Shown in pieces: positions 47,749-59,885 of a DNA stretch of 64,000 bases. The notes under the pieces are model-generated. The model made no database searches, was not told the DNA's origin, and was given only the letters and a program-made list of their open reading frames with translations. Source of the stretch: Toxoplasma gondii ME49 (lineage: Eukaryota > Apicomplexa > Conoidasida > Eucoccidiorida > Sarcocystidae); the NCBI RefSeq assembly GCF_000006565.2, contig NC_031477.1, forward strand, positions 3,008,043 to 3,072,042. Reading direction: 5' to 3'. Position numbers and translations under genes: made by a program. Each line of letters opens with the position of its first letter. Position 1 is the stretch's first letter.

Positions 47749-50700
47749 AAGATGTTCGTCCATACATACATCGTGCCTTTCAATCGTGCTCGCAAGAAGT
47801 CCTGAGAAAGTTGTGTGTCGCCCTACCACATTGAGGTCGACGTAGTGTCGAAGCGCTTCGTTGACGCCAGGAATGTCTCGGGTCCTGACGGAAATTTTTA
47901 GTAAATTATCCCACACCCGCCAGCTTTCTCGTCGATATTTCGCGGCTTCTCCGATGCACAGCCGAGCCGCTGTCCAGGCCTCTCGCTGAGTTGCATGCAT
48001 GCACATACCGCACATTTTGCCGCGAAATCGGCGCTCGGAAAAAGCCTCCATTCAACCCCTCAACAAAACCACCGAAAGTCGAAGCGCGAAGCGCAGGAAA
48101 GGCTTGAACAAGAAGGAAATGCATGCAATGGCCCCGCTGAAGGGAAGGTGAATTGCCATTAGTGCTGGTCTCTAGCCTCCCAACGCGCACAGAATTGATA
48201 TGGCAAAACGTTTTTAAAAAACTGCAACAGTTTAAAGCATGAGGAGGCGCCACAAAAAATGACAATCATATATACATATATATAAATACACATATGCATA
48301 AATGTATATATATATATATATAAATGAATATACCTGCAATTATACTTGTTTACCTGGGAGTGCACAGCAGCCAGGTTTGCCCAAGCGTCTCCGTCCTGAG
48401 GCTCGAGAGCAACTACTCTTCCGAACGCTTGCACTGCGTCCTCCCATCGCTCCAGTCTCATCTCGCAGCAGCCGAGAATAAACCAAGACGCGCGGTGGAG
48501 CGGATTCAACTCGAGAGCACGCGCGTAGGCTTCTGCGGCCTTTGAGAAGTTCTCTTCGCCCATGTACAGGCGTCCGAGAGACCGCTGAGCTCGGGCGCAC
48601 CGCTTGTTTGACAGAGTCCTGCAAGCAGTCAGTGGGACGGAGAGAAGGAAGGTTGTGGCAGGAGAAGATGTTGTGCAGAGAGTCCGAGTTAAGCGACGGC
48701 GAAGCAGCAGGAGGCGAGGGGGGCCAGGGGGCATTGAGAGTAGATCAGCATTCGATGAAAGCGACGACCAACAAGGCGAATAACCACATGCAGCAAGAGA
48801 CGCCTGCATGCGAGTGTCGACACGGAGAGCTCTCTGGGTGCATCAGGATTGTGCGCTTTTCTCCGAACTCAGGCGGAAGTTTCCCTTTTTTTGAAACAGA
48901 AGAAACGTGCAGCGGGAGTGTACAGTGAATGTGTACGTTTTGAGGAGGAAATCTCTCACCAGGCCTTCTCGTAGCATTCGACACTCTTTCGCAAGTCTCC
49001 CAAGGTGCACCACAGAGGCGGACTTTCGCGAACTTTGAGTCGCTCGAGCAGCTGAAACGAAGAGAAAAAAATGTAAACGTTTGCGCTTGCGAATGAAGAC
49101 AGAAGAAATCCGCTTTTTCAGGCGACTCGACTCCTGCCGACGCCCGAGGTTGTTGCCTCGAGATGAGGCAAGAGAACACAGAAGTCTGGCTGGTGCGGAC
49201 GGAAGGCTCTCACCTAGAATCACGAATGCCTCTGTTGTAACAACCTGAAAATATACCTCATGGGGCAGACACACTCCTTCCCACAAAGGGGTCTATGCAT
49301 ATACGCACGAGTGTCTCCTTGTATATGGGATACATGATTTTTTAATTTGATACGCATCTCGCGTCTCTACGATATGACACAAAGCTTGCAGTTGCTCCTT
49401 CTCAGTTCACGTAGTCTTTGGTCGACTAAAAGCCGAATTCGCAAGAAAAACGAATCGAAGCAGAAGAGCTTACGAGCTCCTCTGCGTCCGCGCGCCGATC
49501 TGCAGCGTACAGACACTCGGCCGCTTCTTCCCACATGGCCAAGTCTTTGAAGCTTTCGTAGGCCTGACAGAGGATCGAAGGAGAAAACCACAAATCGAAA
49601 AATGCGTCGGAACGGGTGGCTGCAAAACCCCATATGTCGTTGGCCGCACTGGCTCTGATTCAGTGAAGAGAAAAAAGAGAAAAATGGAAAGTGGACCTTC
49701 TCTGGAAGAGACGAGATCTGAAAAAATCGAGAGTTCGACTCGGAGCTGTCGAGGAACTACACAAACACAAGAATACTGAAGTGAGTGGAACATCCCGCCA
49801 CAGGCAGAATGCGACTTGAGTTCATGACCCTCTGCATCTTTCGCCTGTCTTGCACCTGTCTGGAAATACGTTTCCAGTACCTTCTTCTCTCCTGGAATGC
49901 CATTAAACCTCACACCCAATTCAGTGTCTCAGTCGCTGCGTTCGCAGGCTCGCATGTCGTTCTGTTCTTCTTGAGCCTCTCTTCGTTTCCAAGCAACGAT
50001 CGTTTCGTCGACATTGTCTCCTCCGGCCCTTTCATATTTCTCGTTGACGTCTTCACATGTGCTTCCATTCTGCGTCTCACGAGGTGTCTCGCAACGCCTT
50101 AGACTTCGATGTCTTGTCTTCGCTCTTGTGTCGAGTTGCCTCGTCTCCCCTTTCGAAAGCGTCTGGCTGTTCCCCTCTCACGTTCCCCTCTCTGACGCTC
50201 ACTTTACGCGAGTCTCCTCAGTCCCGAACTCGCAAAGGAATGTACGCGCTTCTGCTCACCGTCAGTGTGGCGCCCATGTGCATCATCCGAAAAGCTGAGA
50301 AACACAGGCCAAGAAATCGAAAACGACAAACGCCGAACCATCGAGCGTCGCTTGTTGCAGCCGTGTAAAGTCAAACGGAAAGCTGCTTGGGCGCACCGCC
50401 TGCGAGGCCGTGAAGACCCAGCCTTCTCGTCGTCGAGTTTCCTCGGCGAGGCGGCACTCCCCCGGAAGCGCAACGCGTCTGCAGCCTTCCAACGCCTCAC
50501 AGCTGCCTCCAGCGCTTGCGCGCACCGCGAAAAAAAGTCCACGAAAGCGTCGACGCAGACAGCAAGCAAAGGTTTTCAAACGAAGAAAGTACGCGGCTCC
50601 CAACGGAGAGAGAGAAACACAGATGCGTCTCAGAACTCGCTCGAAATCCGACAAGCAATACGAGATCGATGTCGCTGCATGTCTACCGACAACTCCACAG

Positions 50701-53700
50701 GTCTCGCTCCCGACCGAATGCTTTTCCGCGTACCCAGTTCTCGCCGGCCCTGCCACGAACTCGGATAGTCGACATGGTAGATGAATCGGAGACGCTGCGA
50801 CGGCGCGGGGAGGCGATCTGAAAAAACAAAAGAGCATCCGCGCTGGACGGCCAGAGTGATATCTTCGCGGAAGGACCTCGTCAGCGATAGAACTCGAACC
50901 TTCGCGCCGAGGCTCAGCAGAAGCGAGACGAAGTCGCACCTGTGCACCCGTCCACGAGGCGAAACCTCCGCGCAGTGCCCCGCAGTGCCCCCCGATCGTT
51001 CCTTAGTGCAGTCGTCGTCTCCTTTGTCACCTTCGACTGCTCTGCCGCTTCTGCTTCTGCTGCTGCTTCGCCTTCTCTCGCTTCGCTTCTCTTCGTCGTC
51101 TCTCTCTCGTCTCTGTGCTCACCGTTGAACTGGTCGATGAGTGCGTTGAGTTGCAGACATGCGCGCTCGACTGTTTTCGAGCGGTGGTACTCGGCTTTGC
51201 ACCTCAGCCAGAGAGCAGCGGAGTGCAGCAGCCAGTCTGCGCTCTTGATTTCCAGTGCGTTTTCTTCTTCCAGGAAAGCGGCATCCAACGCGGCCTCTCG
51301 CGCGGCTTCTCCGCTGCAGGCCGCCTGCGTTTTGTGGTCCGATTCACCCTGCTTCGCCTCTTCTTTCAGCGTGAGACAGCGCACGGCGACGGCGTTCAGC
51401 TGCTCCAAAGCAAGTTCGTCTCGCGCTGAAGGCACAAGCAGGAGCAGCGGATTTAGGACACCATCCACCACTCCCTGGAAGACGGTTCCCCATTCAAGGT
51501 GGAAAAACGAGTTCTCACGCAAACTGGGATGAGCAGCGCATGTTCAGTGTGTTCGGGGTGCAGCCCAGGCGCAGTGGACGGATCGATGCGACGGCGGAAA
51601 ACAGAGAGAACGAGACAACGTTGCAGCGCTCAGAGTGGCGCAGAAAATCGAGAGAAGCAACACAAATCGATGGAATCAAGGCTTCGAGAGATAAGCAAAA
51701 AACGGGGGAAATCCCACCTGGATTGGACTCCAAGATTCGCAAGCCTCGCGCGAGAAGGAGAGCCTGCTCGAGACCGTCCAGAGGTCGCTCCGCTGCTTGA
51801 GCGTCGACTCTGAAACGAAATGCCAAAAACAGAATGAGAGAGGAAGACACACGGTGAAAGACGCAGGACGTGAAGGGATTAAAGGAGGCAGAAAGCGAGA
51901 AAAAAGAAGAAGGATGCTCTGCGGCGTTTTGGCAGTTTACCCTGTCACTTGTCTGCCCTCGAGGCCTCTGGGCATGCAGTTCGCATCATCCAGAGCCTCG
52001 AAGACGACCGTCTAGGGTCTCGAACAAAGGAATAAGCGAAATAGAAAAACCGACAGAAACAATCTGCAGCGACAAAGGGGAGTGTGACGAAAAATACTTG
52101 AAGAAAAGAACGAACGACTGAACGACTGGTGGCAGCACGACCGCACAAGCACGGTCACGACAACGCGAGAGACACGCAGTCGACGAGTCGCGAAATTCGT
52201 CGACGCCGAAAAACGTTTGAAAGCAAACAGCTGGAATGAAACCTACGAATCAACAAGCTGCGGTCTCTCCAGAACGTCTGCATCTGCATGAACATCTTGC
52301 AGTCTCCAGTCTCGTCGTTTTGCCTCTGCTTCTGCATCGGCGGTCTCCTCTTCAGTCTTCTCTTCCTCTGTGTCGCGCTTCTCGCCTTCTTCTCTTGAGG
52401 TGACCGAGTCGTATTCTGAGGCCTTCGCAGAACGCAATCCTCCATCCTCGCGAGAGGGTGACCTGTCGGAGGAGGAGGCAGAAGCTGAAGAGGAAGAGGC
52501 AGAAGCTGAAGAGGAAGAGGCAGAAGCTGAAGAGGAAGAGGCAGAAGCTGAAGAGGAAGAGGCAGAAGCTGACGAGGAAGAGGGGGAAGAGGAAGCGGAA
52601 GAGGGAGAAGAAGAGGAGGAAGAAGACGAAGAAGAAAGAGGTAAAGAAGATGAAGAAGGACGAATAGGTGTCGCTGCCACGACGAGTTGAGCAATGGCTC
52701 GCTGTTGATACTTTCGGCGGATCCCTTCTGCACCAGTGAAGGAGAAGCGAATGTTTGCTGCCTCGCAGGCGGCATCTGCGAAAGTACAGACAGCAAAATC
52801 CAGTTGGTAACCGGCAGCCAAGACAGGCACCACAGACAGAGCCTTTGACGCGGCATAGAAGGGAAAACCGAACAGGATTAGAGTTCAGGACTGTCGCGGA
52901 GAGTGGCGAAGAAGGAAGAGAGACAGACAGCGGGAAAGGCGGAGAGAAGAGAAGCAGAGAAGGCGAGAGACGAAGCGGAAACAGAGATGAAGGAGAAGAC
53001 GATAATAGGGAGGCTCGCAGAGAGTCAAAGGAAAAAAGGGGAGGAAACGGGGAGAGAAGAGAGGGGACGAAAGAGGAACGAGAAGCGTCAACAAACAAAG
53101 AGACAGAGACTTCGCGCAAGATACGAGGGAAGTCGAAACTCGAGAAACAAGACTGGAGAGATGGGGAACGTGTTGAATGCGAGAGAGAGAAAAAGAAACA
53201 GAGATAAGAGAGTTGGAGCCCGTGACGCGCAGGAGAAGCGACGCTGGAAAGATACCCCACCAGAGACACACTGGTGGAGGAAACGCACAACTCCCAGTTG
53301 GAGAAGGCAATCAAAGAGCACAAGACCAATGGGGGGGGGCGCTGGACGCATGCGAGTGTGGCAGCTTCAAAACGAGAACACAGAAAAGGGAAGCCGTCAA
53401 GACAAAAGCCGTTTACACTTTTGATCTAATCCTTTTTACGGAGAAAGCCGCCTGACTGGAGAGACATCCACATACCCATAACCTCTGTGAGAGAGGCGTC
53501 GACCTTGCCGTACATCAGCAGGTGTAGAGACAGCTCGAGAAGCATGAGTGCTCTCTGCCGATCCGTGACTGAAGGGAACAAACCAAGAAATCCGAGCAGA
53601 AGATGCAACTCAGTCGTCCCTTTTCGCTTGTGCTGTGAGGCGTCGACGCCTGCACAGGCACCGTGGAGATCGCCAGGAGAATCTTCTACGAGCTGAGGGG

Positions 53701-56700
53701 CGCTCGAGTGAACGAACGCCTCTTCACGGAAAGGGTGTCCTCCCTCTGTCCGTTTCAGAATGCTCGCACAACGACCGCCAACAGCACTGCTGCTTTCGCG
53801 CCTCTGCCGTTGTCACTTCGACACAGGAAGGCGTCGCCTTGTCCTTGTCGATGAAATACGAACGAAGGCGGAGACGCAACAGTCTTACTCCAGACGCGTC
53901 TGACATGGCACGGGAAGTCGTGGACCGATCATGCTCAGAAGACAGTCGGAAAGAAGACTCAGCTCGAAAACGCTGAAGCTCCACCTGCGTTGTCGTTCGC
54001 GACCGGGCAACCGAATCACAGGCGACGACACAGACGGACGCAACGCGGCATCTACTGGCATCACCCAAGAAACGCGCGCCATTTCTCGCTTCGCCGACAG
54101 GCAGCCGACAAGCGCCGTGCGCGAAACGAATTCTGTCCACTCCATCACGCAAAGATTGGGGCCAGCAGACAGGAGACACGCAAAAAGCATTGAAGGCTCG
54201 ACGACACAGGACGGGATGCACCCGTGAGCCTTGTCGAGCGTTGAAGCGCTCTTCGTTGAGTGCGAAATGCCAGCTGTTTCCACTCTTCAAGAAACCAATG
54301 AGAACGCAGCAGCTTACACCATTCACTTGCAGGAAGGCCGCGAGCGTCTCCGCCGTCGTCTCCTGTCGCTCCCTCGTCAGCGAGACCGCATCTTTCCTTT
54401 CCTTCCTCAGCTTTTGGAGCGTAATGCAACAGCGGATGAGAAGACGAAGACGACGGACAGGAAGAGGAAGACGCAGGGGAAGAAGAGAGAGAGTTGAGGA
54501 GACGTCGGGACGCTTCGGTCGCGTCATGAAGAAGCCGTCGAGCTGTCTGGTGTCCTTCGCCCTCTCCGGTCAAGACGCCCATTGTCGCCAGAACGTTTCG
54601 CACATCCTCAGGAGCTCGGGGGAGCGAGAACGAGGACGGAAGGACCTGCAGAGACAGCGAGAAGACACCGAAAAGCGTTTCAACTGTGGCGAAAGCTGAG
54701 CGCCGCGCGCATCTTGTCCCCACACTCTTCGTGTTCCTTTTTTCCCTACCGTTGTCATCAGTTCCTTCATCCTGTGTCCGACTGGGTCTCGCGTTGCAGT
54801 CTTCCATCGTAGGCATGTCGCTTTTCCTGCTTTCACTGCTTTATCAGCCGGCTTCCACTTTCTCTCTATGCTTTTCGTCCTATCTGTCTCTCCTGTTTAA
54901 TGCCTCCCATCAGCTGCCTGCCTAGCCATCATTTTCGTCTTGCAAATCCTTCATTTTTGAATTCGCTGCTTTCTCTTCGTCTGCAGTCCAAAGGGGTCTT
55001 TCTCCGTCCTACCTTGATCGCCTTCAGTGCCGCCGCGAGCTCCTCGACGGAGACGCGGAGGAGAGATGGGGCAAGGCAAGCGGCTGCAGAGACCCCTCGC
55101 AGAATTCTTTGAGAGACCATTGCGAGTCGAGCGCTCCACAAGAAAGAAGAAAACACTGGAAAAACCGGAGCACAGGAGATGGCAGAATCAGACGAAGCAG
55201 AAAGGAGGCGGGCGCTGTGACCGCGCAGCCACGCAGCGAGGCGACACGCAAGCCACAGATACGGCAGCCCTCGAACGAGTTCGTAGACATCCTGAGAGAG
55301 CACAGGAAGACAAAAGGCAAGAAAAAGTTTGACCGAAGGCTGGCGAAGACTTCACACGATCGAAGGCGTGGACTCGGCGGAAAGACAGGTCGACGAAAGG
55401 CCGGGAGACCGTCGAGAAGCTGCTGCGAGAGTACCGCACCACTGCTGTCAGATCATGCGGTCAGGAACAAGCAGACGAAGCGAGACACTGAGCACCCGGA
55501 CGCTTCAGGAAAACAGCGAAGGACGCAGCGAAACGGTGACCAGATGCAAGCGAGGGTAACGGCAGGTGCAACATGGAAAGAAGAAAGGAAAACGAAAAAG
55601 ACCTGTCGACAGCAAACAAGCAACGTCCACCCGCACAGCGGGAAGAACGACCGAAGGCGAGAGAGGCGCGAAGCAGACTGGAGTATTGGCGCATCGCTTT
55701 CGAAGGGACAGAGGAACGGCATCCACCTCTCGGTCGCTTCGCCCTCGCTTTCTGTGTGAGGTTACCTCGCCGTCTGCGTTGAAGGCCTCCATCGCTTCTC
55801 CGTGGAGTCTCTGAAGAGCGTTCTGTCTCGTCGGATCCACCAGGAGAAGCGCGTCGTGGCGCCCCTGAGGTGTCAGAGGCATATCGGCAGGGCCGAGACA
55901 GCAGACCGCTTCGAGCTCCGTCTCGCAGAAGCACAACATGTTCCGCGCGTCGTCTGCGGCTCCAGAGTGACTCTGGCGTTCCGCGCCGTCGGCCGCGGCG
56001 CCGGGCGCAGCCGCTCGGCATCGACCGCAGTAGCGACAGGCCGTAGAGGCAGAGAAGACCGGCGAGAAGCCGCGGCGCATGCGCGACTCAGGTGGGGGCT
56101 TCGCGTCGCCTTCCGGCTGCAGCGGTGGCGCGTCGCGCTCTTCACCGACTCCTGGCGCCTCGGAAGACTCCGCGGGTCGCTGGTAAAACGGATGGTCGGG
56201 GAAGCGGGCGCGTCCCTCATCTTCTCGCTGAATTGCGAGGAGCTCGGAGGGGCGGAAGGCCCGGATGGGAGGTCCTGTCCAGTTGACCTGAGGGCGCGGG
56301 AGAAAGGAAACGCTTTGCCGCGAATGCGCCGAAGCCGCGCGATGCTGGTGCATAGGGCTTGAAATTCCAGTCCACAGAAACCGACCCTCGATAAGCCGAG
56401 ACCAGTCGCGTCGACAGGCGAGACTCGCAGGGGACTTGACGCAGTGCAGATAAAGAGTGCAGATAAAAAGTGGAGCACTTATTTCTTGCCTTCGTTACCC
56501 CGAGTGAGAAACGAAGGCGATCAACAGAGAGTGACGACTCTGGTGTTGGACATAACGGTGAGGAGAGGAGAGCGGGCAAGTAGGAGAGAAAGCCAGGGAG
56601 AGGGGCGACAAACTGTCTCGTTCACCTTTCAAGCGACGCGTGCGTAGGCGCGCAAAGCTCAGGACAGGCGGCAAGCGGAGGACTTCCCGAACGCAGAACG

Positions 56701-57895
56701 AAGCAGAGAGAGAGAGAAATGAGGAGGAGCGATCTGTCGGAGCAGAATCGAATCCGGAAAGCTCGCGGTCGCAGGGATCCGCGATGTAAAGAGGAAACCG
56801 CGAGGCAACCAGAGACGACAGACAGGCGAAAGAGGGTGAAGCCACGAGCCAACACGGAGTTTGGGATACGGAGACGAAGCACGCAAAGAACACGAAGAAA
56901 GGCAAAGCGACGAAAATCGGCAAGAGAAGGAAAGCGGAAGAATGCAAAGTGAGGACGGAGGAAACGAAGAACATTCAGAAAAACTCGCACATACCTGCAG
57001 GAAGAGTTGCGCCGCTGCGACAGAGGCAAGGAGAACATGGCGCAGTCTCAGACTCTGAAGAAGAGCCTCGTCGACTTTGTTTCTCCCGTTTTCTCCTTCA
57101 CCCTTCCCGCTAGCTCCTCTCGAACTCGGAGAGGAAACAAAGGCAGCACAGGATTCCTGGAGAGCTGTGTCGAGCGCACTGAGAGAGGGAGGGTCCGCCT
57201 CGTGACAACAGAGGAGAGGGCGCAGAAGACACGCCAGCGGAGAAGCACCGAAGAGAACCGAGCGATAGTGACAACGCTTCAGGTCCGCAGCGAGTTGGAC
57301 GAAGGTCGCCAGTTCCTCTGGAGGCGGAAAGGAGAACAGGAGACACACAGAAAGCAGAGGAGACACTCGGTCTGGTTCGTTGAGCAAACAATGGAGAGAT
57401 AGATAAATGGGTGATGGGGAAGGCAGCTGCAGAGGACGGAAAACAAAGGAAGAAACAATCGCGAAACAACGGGAGGAGTTCGAGAAAAGAACCCCAAACG
57501 GGACGATTCCTCCAGGTGTACATACACCCCACCGAGTCTGGAGCTTCGCAACCGAAGGAGCACTCGAGGTGTCAGGTGTACGTACACCTCAATACGTGCG
57601 CGTGCAACTCAACCCTCGCCTCTTGCTGCATGCGTCTCCTTGGAATGTGTTTGCTGCCTTGTTTTCGTGGCTCACTCTCGACAATAAACGTGAAGTTGTC
57701 TTCTTCTTGGGCGACGTCCTCCCCGCTGTGTCCCGCGGAGTTCCTCGCCTCTCTCCAGACCCAGGTCGCTTCGTCGAAGAGCTTCTTCTGAGCTGAAGGC
57801 GGCAAGTGCGGTGTCTCTGAAGGGAAGATCAGCAAGGCTTCAAGCTTCCAGAGCATCTTCGGCAGCGATGCTGCGTCTCCCGCCTCGTCCCCCAT
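44577..57895 (-). CDS. TTC27: tetratricopeptide repeat protein 27 (TTC27/Emw1 family)
   Basis: Twenty - strand exons encode 1,459 residues with every phase agreeing: 57895-57676, 57317-56995, 56287-55766, 55291-55222, 55155-55013, 54645-54318, 53568-53483, 52842-52247, 51809-51718, 51425-50940, 50817-50734, 50294-50260, 49563-49474, 49051-48960, 48618-48354, 47985-47827, 47232-46777, 46374-46220, 45269-45152, 44636-44577. Family signs in order: QLFLQ spliced to VNWTGPP; ADWLLHSAALWLRC with KTVERACLQLNALIDQF; MWEEAAEC; LGDLRKSVECYEKAW; RCARAQRSLGRLYMGEENFS; then TPRs ending AWANLAAVHS; ESWRVWDNLLKISVRTRDI. Human TTC27 is about 840 residues; the excess is low-complexity insertions, mainly Ser/Ala (about 627-689). 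Family members are linked to HSP90/R2TP-type assembly of U5 snRNP in human cells and to cell-wall integrity in yeast (Emw1). The role here is inferred. Confidence 0.92.
47711..47748. repeat. (TA)n tract in TTC27 intron
   Basis: Interrupted TA alternation in the intron between the exons ending at 47827 and starting at 47232. Confidence 0.9.
48267..48323. repeat. TA-rich microsatellite in TTC27 intron
   Basis: TA and ATAC/AAT units, about 30 bases downstream (in gene sense) of the donor of the TPR exon ending at 48354. Confidence 0.85.
50260..50294 (-). CDS. TTC27: 35-nt microexon of the TTC27-like gene
   Basis: This tiny exon is bounded by acceptor tttctcag and donor ACG|GTGAGC. It supplies 2 + 33 bases, reading (G)CT then FRMMHMGATLT. 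It joins RRELG from the exon at 50817-50734 to AYESFKDLAMWEEA of the next exon. The combined segment aligns by eye with the family's LG-x(8-10)-A-L-x-I/Y-E/F motif preceding MWED. Without it the flanking exons are out of phase (1 against 0). Confidence 0.88.
52477..52581. repeat. five 21-bp tandem repeats in TTC27 coding sequence
   Basis: On the + strand the unit is ggcagaagctgaagaggaag plus a. It occurs four times exactly, and a fifth copy has one change (gac for gaa). Read on the coding (-) strand it gives repeats of SSSSASA. Antisense it is an open Glu/Ala-rich frame. Confidence 0.95.
57515..57589. promoter_or_regulatory. two related GTAC-centred palindromes in the first TTC27 intron
   Basis: AGGTGTACGTACACCT at 57574-57589 is a perfect 16-bp inverted repeat. 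A near copy, GGTGTACATACACC at 57515-57528, lies 59 bp away and has one asymmetric central base. Both sit between the TTC27 exons at 57317 and 57676. Paired palindromes suggest binding of a dimeric regulator; ApiAP2 factors that recognise GTAC cores are known in apicomplexans. Function is not demonstrated. Confidence 0.35.
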
Positions 57896-59885
57896 CTTTC
57901 CTCAGACTCAGAAGCAAGAAGTCGAGTCCTTGTTTGTTCGTCCACTGAGGGATCCGCGAGTCCTCAGCTTGCCCCAGAGATGATTGGCGAAGTAGCAAGC
58001 CGAGAAAGATTGCCAAGGAAGAACGCAACCTGGTCAGACGAGGAAGTTGATGAGGATCACGCAGCGATGGAAGCTCCTCGAGGGAGAGAAGAAAAACCTA
58101 CGGGGTCTCCGAAAACAGAAGTAAACGAAGAGGAAGGAAGGGGAAGTGAAAGACACAAAAAATGGCGCGAACGAGAAGACCAGCGACGCTAGACTCCAAA
58201 AGTCGCGGTCGATAGGGCACCTGCTGTAGTTGCGGGTGAGAAAAGACGCACGGCAGCTGCAGAGGCGTCGTGGAGACTCCAAATTGGGTTGAGGAAGCCT
58301 ATGAAAACAGAGATAGTGCAGGAGAGGCAAGAAAAGAGATGTAAGAAAAGGACTCAACGAGGAAGAAAACACAGAATCGACGACAGATCAACCGTTGACC
58401 CCCGACGTCGAACGCGTGGGACAGCGTCGTCGAGAAGAACGGCCGCGAAAAATCGATTCAAACGACATGGGCGACAGATGCAGACAGAACAGCTGTCTCT
58501 CTGTGCTCAGCGTGAGACGTCAGGTGGAAATGCACTCCAAGAGGCGCTTAAGGCAGTGATTTTTTTGACATTCCTCTGTGCAGGATATTCAGAGATGGAG
58601 CATTTTTCCAGGAGACGAAACGGAGCAACGCTGTACTCGGACGTTTGCTAGTACACTCGCGCCGATTCGCAGCAACAAGTCGCCCTGTGTCTCCTGCCTC
58701 TGTGCTTTTCTTCGCTCGCCCACAGACTTTGCTCGGCAGTTGCGCGGCAACGAAGGCTGCTGTGTCGCTGTCAACTTCTCTAGAGCCGCGCGCGGTCTCT
58801 GTCCTGCCGAATTTCCTCTCCTCGGCGCAAGAAACGAAACGAAATCCCCTTTTTCTCTCCGGTGTCTCTGCTTCTCAGTCGCGCTCTGGGCTTTCCTCCC
58901 CCGGGGGCTTCGAGTGTACCAACAATCCAACGTCAACTGGACAGTTTCTGTCGAGCGAGTCTCGTCGCACAGACTCTTTGCCTCTCGCTCCTGGAGTCAA
59001 CAGAGAACAAAATGCTTCTTTCTTGCACCAAGAAAAGGAAATCTGCATCTCCTGCGAAGGAAGGAACACAGGCCTCGTTCCCAATGATCTCGAGTGTCGC
59101 CCCATGAAGGTTGCTCTCGAGTCAGAAGACACTGCGTCTTCTTTTCACTTCGCATTGAATGGTGGAGAAACTTTCCGAGTCCAAGTGGCGGCACAAGGCA
59201 GAGGCTTCCCCAAGCTTTTCTGCCTGAGGAGGAGTGAAAGGATTGCTCTTTTCAGCAGCAGTCGGTTGTTTTCACCTCTCCCCTGCGGGTCTCTCCTCTT
59301 AGGTGAATTACGAGGGTGAACCTCAACCTTGCTTCCAGGGAGAGAACTCAGCTCTTCTGCGTCTAAACGCCTCGCAATTGAATTTCTTTCAACTCTTGTT
59401 GAGTCTCATTAAAGACTTCCCGTTCCCTCCTCTCTCTTTTGCCGTCTTCTCCGTTCCTCTTCGCCTTCACAAGTTCAGTTGCTTTGTTTGCCTCTCTTGT
59501 TGTCTGCATTCATTCTCACCTCCTCGCGTTTCTTCTAGGCGCGTCTTCCCGTTGCGCCCCTCCTTTTCTCCCTCTTCTGTGCCTTGTCTTCCTTCTGAGT
59601 CTCGCACACCAGTGTCTGCTCTCTTTTCTGTCTCCATAGTCCCTTTATCTTAGCGCCTCGTCGCCTGTGTGTCCTGTCTCCTTCTCTCTTTCTCTCCGTC
59701 TGTTTTATTTTTCATCAGTCGTATTCCCTCGTTCGTACTTCGGGGATGCGCCTCCCTTTATCTCTGGCGCGCATCCTCTCTTGGCCACCCGTCTCTTTCT
59801 TCCTCTCTTGCGCCGGCGTCAATTCGTCTTGTACCGCAGTCACTCTCTCTCTCTGTGTGTGCGTCTCCTCTCTTTTCCCTCGGCG
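57896..59885. other. 2-kb divergent spacer with a 224-codon open frame
   Basis: This separates the TTC27-like start (-) and the last gene (+), so it should hold both promoters and 5' leaders. A + strand frame is open at 58645-59319 (TTG first codon) and reads a Ser-rich, fairly protein-like sequence. It could be a 5' exon of the downstream gene or a separate small gene, but no start codon or in-phase splice pair settled it. The right half is pyrimidine-rich. Confidence 0.35.

Noticed and set aside
52370..52690. + strand Glu/Ala-rich open frame of 106 codons
   Set aside because: It is the antisense of the TTC27 Ser/Ala repeat; a 21-bp repeat without stops keeps all frames open.
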